The position numbers and the translations under genes are program-made. Below are positions 61,274-64,000 of a stretch of 64,000 nt of DNA, piece by piece. The DNA comes from Duganella sp. BuS-21 (GTDB taxonomy: Bacteria; Pseudomonadota; Gammaproteobacteria; Burkholderiales; Burkholderiaceae_D). The notes beneath the pieces are model-generated. The model was given only the letters and a program-made list of their open reading frames with translations, was not told where the DNA came from and ran no database searches. The DNA is taken from contig CP097466.1 in the NCBI GenBank assembly GCA_041874725.1, positions 5,022,001 through 5,086,000 of the forward strand, in the 5' to 3' direction. How positions within the stretch are numbered: the first letter of the stretch is position 1; every line of letters starts with the position of its first letter.

Positions 61274-63181
61274 TTACTTCCAGTCGCCGCGCAGCGCCGC
61301 CACCCGCTGTTTCAGGTCGTCCGGCGACACATCCTGCGGCGCCACCGGTGCGCCCACCGCCAGCGACAGGCGCGAACGCCAGCCCTTGCGGAATACGCGG
61401 CCGAATACATTCTCGTGGTTGCGGCTCAGCAGATGGCCCCACAAGCCGCGCAGCGCCATCGGAATCACCGGCACCTTGCTGCGTTCGATGATCTTGGCGA
61501 TGCCGCCCTTGAAATCGTTGATCTCGCCGGTGCGCGTCAACTGACCCTCGGGGAAGATGCAGACCAGCTCACCCTCGTGCAGCGCCTGGGCGATATCGAT
61601 GTAGGCCTTCTCCATCAGCCACGGATCCTCCTTGGCCGGCGCAATCGGAATCGCGCGCGCGGTGCGGAAGATCCAGCCCAGCAGCGGCAACTTGAAGATG
61701 CGGTGGTCCATCACGAAACGGATCGGGCGCGGCGCGGCCGCCCCAATGACGATGGCGTCGACATAGCTGACGTGGTTACACACCAGCACCGCCGGACCCT
61801 CGGCCGGTATGCGCTCGGCATCGACGGTGTGGACCCGGTGAATGGTGTGGATCAGCAGCCAGGCCAGGAAGCGCATCAGGAATTCCGGCACCAGCGAGAA
61901 GATATAGATCGCCACCACGGCGTTCAGCAGCGCGGTGATCAGGAACAGCTGCGGAATCGTGAAGCCCTGCCCCAGCAGCACAATGGCCAGGCCGGCCGCC
62001 GCCACCATGAACAGCGCGTTCAGGATGTTCATGCCGGCGATGGTGCGCGAGATGTGGGCCGGATCGCAGCGCAACTGGATCAACGCGAACAGCGGCACGA
62101 TGAAGAAGCCGCCGAACATGCCGATCATCAGCACGTCGAACAGGATGCGCCACATGCCATGCTGCGCCAGCAGCGCAAAGGCGTCCAGGTGCAGGCCGGC
62201 CGCCAGCGCGCCGGCGCTGCCGGCGTAGGCCAGGCTGGCGAAATACAGATCGATGCCAAACACGGTCAGGCCGATGGAGCCGAACGGCACCAGGCCGATC
62301 TCCACCTTGCGGCCCGACAGGCGCTCGCACAGCAGCGAGCCACTGCCTACGCCCAGCGAGAAGATGGTCAGCAGCAGCACAAAGGCGCCGTGGTCGCCGT
62401 GCAGATAGTCCTTGGCGTAGACCGGGAACTGCGCCAGCACCAGCGCGCCGTAAAACCAGAACCACGAGTTGCCCAGCATGGACAGGAACACCGTGCGGTT
62501 CTTGCGCGAAAAATTGATATTGCGGATCGATTCGCCGACGAAGTTCCAGCTGATCTTGAGCTCGGGCGCCGGCGCTGGCGACACCGGAATGCGATAAGCC
62601 GCCAGCAAGCCCAGCACCGCGACCAGCATGGTGGCGGCCGCTTCGAGCATCAGGCCGTGCGGTTGCTGCACCACCAGCACCGCGCCCAGCACCTCGCCCA
62701 TCAGGATGCCGACGAAGGTGCCCATCTCGGTCACGCCGTTACCGCCGATCAGCTCTTCCTTGTTCAGCTGCTGCGGCAGGTAGGCATACTTGACGGGGCC
62801 GAACAAGGTGGAATGGATGCCCATGCCGACCACGCCGGCGATCAGCAGCCACAGGTGGTGCGTGATCCAGCCGAGCGCCGCCACGCCCATGATGGCCAGC
62901 TCCAGCCACTTGATAAAGCGCGTCAGGCCGGACTTCTCGAACTTGTCGGCCAACTGGCCGGCGGTGGCGGAGAACAGCACGTAGGGCAGGATGAACAGGC
63001 CGGGAATCAGGTTGGTCACCAGCGACGGCGACATCGTGGTCCAGCTCAACGCATCGAAGGTGATGATCACCACCAGCGCGGTCTTGAACAGATTGTCGTT
63101 GAAGGCGCCGAGGAACTGGGTCCAGAAAAACGGCGCGAAGCGGCGCTGCTTCAACAGGGAAAACTGGTTGGGCTGGCTCAT
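61274..63181 (-). CDS. MFS transporter-1-acylglycerol-phosphate acyltransferase fusion (LplT-PlsC type)
   Basis: A 635-residue protein. The N-terminal 400 residues form a 12-TM LplT-like lysophospholipid flippase (FAPFFWTQFLGAFNDNLFKTAL). The C-terminal part is a PlsC acyltransferase with NHVSYVD (H470, D475) and FPEGQLTRTG. It should flip lysophospholipid or a relative and re-acylate it. Larger homologues carry a third, acyl-ACP-synthetase domain; this one ends without it. It converges on the hybrid kinase with a 13-base gap. Confidence 0.93.
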   Translation of the reverse strand: MSQPNQFSLLKQRRFAPFFWTQFLGAFNDNLFKTALVVIITFDALSWTTMSPSLVTNLIPGLFILPYVLFSATAGQLADKFEKSGLTRFIKWLELAIMGVAALGWITHHLWLLIAGVVGMGIHSTLFGPVKYAYLPQQLNKEELIGGNGVTEMGTFVGILMGEVLGAVLVVQQPHGLMLEAAATMLVAVLGLLAAYRIPVSPAPAPELKISWNFVGESIRNINFSRKNRTVFLSMLGNSWFWFYGALVLAQFPVYAKDYLHGDHGAFVLLLTIFSLGVGSGSLLCERLSGRKVEIGLVPFGSIGLTVFGIDLYFASLAYAGSAGALAAGLHLDAFALLAQHGMWRILFDVLMIGMFGGFFIVPLFALIQLRCDPAHISRTIAGMNILNALFMVAAAGLAIVLLGQGFTIPQLFLITALLNAVVAIYIFSLVPEFLMRFLAWLLIHTIHRVHTVDAERIPAEGPAVLVCNHVSYVDAIVIGAAAPRPIRFVMDHRIFKLPLLGWIFRTARAIPIAPAKEDPWLMEKAYIDIAQALHEGELVCIFPEGQLTRTGEINDFKGGIAKIIERSKVPVIPMALRGLWGHLLSRNHENVFGRVFRKGWRSRLSLAVGAPVAPQDVSPDDLKQRVAALRGDWK

Positions 63182-63252
63182 GTCGGGCGTGTCCGTTCAG
63201 GAAAGATTGACGGATTATAACCGCATGCCGGAACCCTCCGGCATGCGTTCCA

Positions 63253-64000
63253 TCAAGCCGCCTGCTGCATCGCCCCCTGCGTCGGCGGCGCCGGGCGCAG
63301 CGACCAAACGCTGTGCGGATCGCCGTGGCGGCCCCGATGCAGAACGGCGCGCGCCATCTTCCAGTACAGGGCGGCGAACAGCAGCGCCACCAGCGCCACG
63401 CCGACCACCACGCCGTCGCCTTGCAGCAGCGCCAGCAGCGGATTGAGGCCGGTGCGCCACCAGTGCGCGAACGGCACGGCCAGGGTCAGCGCCGCGCACA
63501 ACACCAGCAGTTCATGCGCCGCGCGCGCCGGCGGGCGGGCGTAGGCCCACAACACGCACGCGAAGAACACGGCGTAGTAGCTGCGCTCTTCCCACAGCGG
63601 CAGCTGCCCGTCCGGTCCCAGCTTATTGGCCAGGAACACCGCCGCCACGCCCGCCACGCAGCCCAGGCACACCCCCAACGTGGCCTGCGCCATCAGTCTG
63701 CCGCTGCGCGGCTGCACCAGCTTCTGGCGTTTGCGGCGCGCTTCGATCCACAGCAGGTTACCGCTGTAGAACAGGAAGGCGCCCGCCATGCCCAGCACAA
63801 AGTACATCCACTGCACCGCCGCCTCGCCGAAGCTGCCGAAGTGCAGCGTCTGCAAACTGCGCAGGAAGCGCGTGCCGGCGCTGTAGTTGTCCGGCATGAC
63901 CACGCGCTCGACCTTGGCGCTGCTGGCGTTGAGCACCACCGCGCCGACATTGGCCACGGCTTTCTGATGCAGATGGCCGTAGGCCTGCACTTGCGCGTTG
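63253..64000 (-). CDS. PepSY-domain membrane protein, 5' end outside the window
   Basis: The frame is open to the window end, so the start is missing. The visible 249 residues include the FLRSLQTLHFGSFG segment, then four or five TM segments (WMYFVLGMAGAFLFYSG, TLGVCLGCVAGVAAVF and further). PepSY-TM proteins sit near siderophore receptors and may regulate or take part in iron reduction. Its 5' neighbour is not visible. Confidence 0.8.
   Translation of the reverse strand, partial: NAQVQAYGHLHQKAVANVGAVVLNASSAKVERVVMPDNYSAGTRFLRSLQTLHFGSFGEAAVQWMYFVLGMAGAFLFYSGNLLWIEARRKRQKLVQPRSGRLMAQATLGVCLGCVAGVAAVFLANKLGPDGQLPLWEERSYYAVFFACVLWAYARPPARAAHELLVLCAALTLAVPFAHWWRTGLNPLLALLQGDGVVVGVALVALLFAALYWKMARAVLHRGRHGDPHSVWSLRPAPPTQGAMQQAA

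Overview
The window is GC-rich, densely coded DNA from a beta-proteobacterium. I favour the Oxalobacteraceae (Massilia/Duganella-type soil or plant-associated bacteria). The grounds are two cyanophycin synthetase genes with the companion ABC transporter and DUF1854 genes that travel with them in Burkholderiales, many TonB/glycosidase genes, and flavonoid-type catabolic genes like those of Herbaspirillum. This placement is by gene content only; there is no rRNA gene.

Layout. 1-5.6 kb: small membrane protein, CYTH protein and M14 carboxypeptidase pair, patatin phospholipase, a broken phosphoribosyltransferase, and a clade 3 catalase with operator-like palindromes. 5.6-13.4 kb: cyanophycin locus (cphA and a shorter cphA-like gene on the minus strand; divergent ABC exporter plus DUF1854 gene). 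13.5-15.3 kb: 2OG-Fe(II) oxygenase and a membrane protein. 15.3-24.6 kb: beta-glucan/cello-oligosaccharide module, all minus strand (solute-binding protein, LacI regulator, GH5, GH1, GH3, sugar MFS), with two matching LacI-type operators and an intrinsic terminator inside one leader. 24.7-27.8 kb: VOC protein and an orphan TadG/TadE/TadE set.

27.8-46.5 kb: two divergent gene sets form what I read as an aromatic, probably flavonoid-glycoside, catabolic locus. The left arm (minus) is MFS, HbpS/GlcG-like protein, ACMSD-like amidohydrolase, extradiol dioxygenase, FAH-family hydrolase, FAD monooxygenase, TonB receptor and esterase. The right arm (plus) is amidohydrolase, alpha/beta hydrolase, GH106-type rhamnosidase, Tat-exported GH1 glucosidase, NodD/FdeR-like LysR regulator and a second copy of the amidohydrolase. 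A shared GATA-N5-TATC box lies in front of both amidohydrolase copies.

46.5-48.6 kb: an AT-richer patch next to tRNA-Pro(GGG) with an unassigned small protein, an alpha/beta hydrolase and a decayed Sir2-family gene. 48.6-55.8 kb: FAH-family hydrolase, TetR regulator and a complete RND efflux operon (OprM-, AcrB- and AcrA-like) with a perfect TetR-type palindrome in front. 55.9-61.3 kb: PAS-GGDEF diguanylate cyclase, KaiC-like double ATPase and a hybrid histidine kinase. 61.3-64 kb: MFS-acyltransferase fusion and a PepSY-type membrane protein cut by the window end.

Three copies of one dispersed intergenic repeat (29-245, 13440-13523, 24600-24735) occur in the same orientation. I saw no IS element, CRISPR array or prophage.
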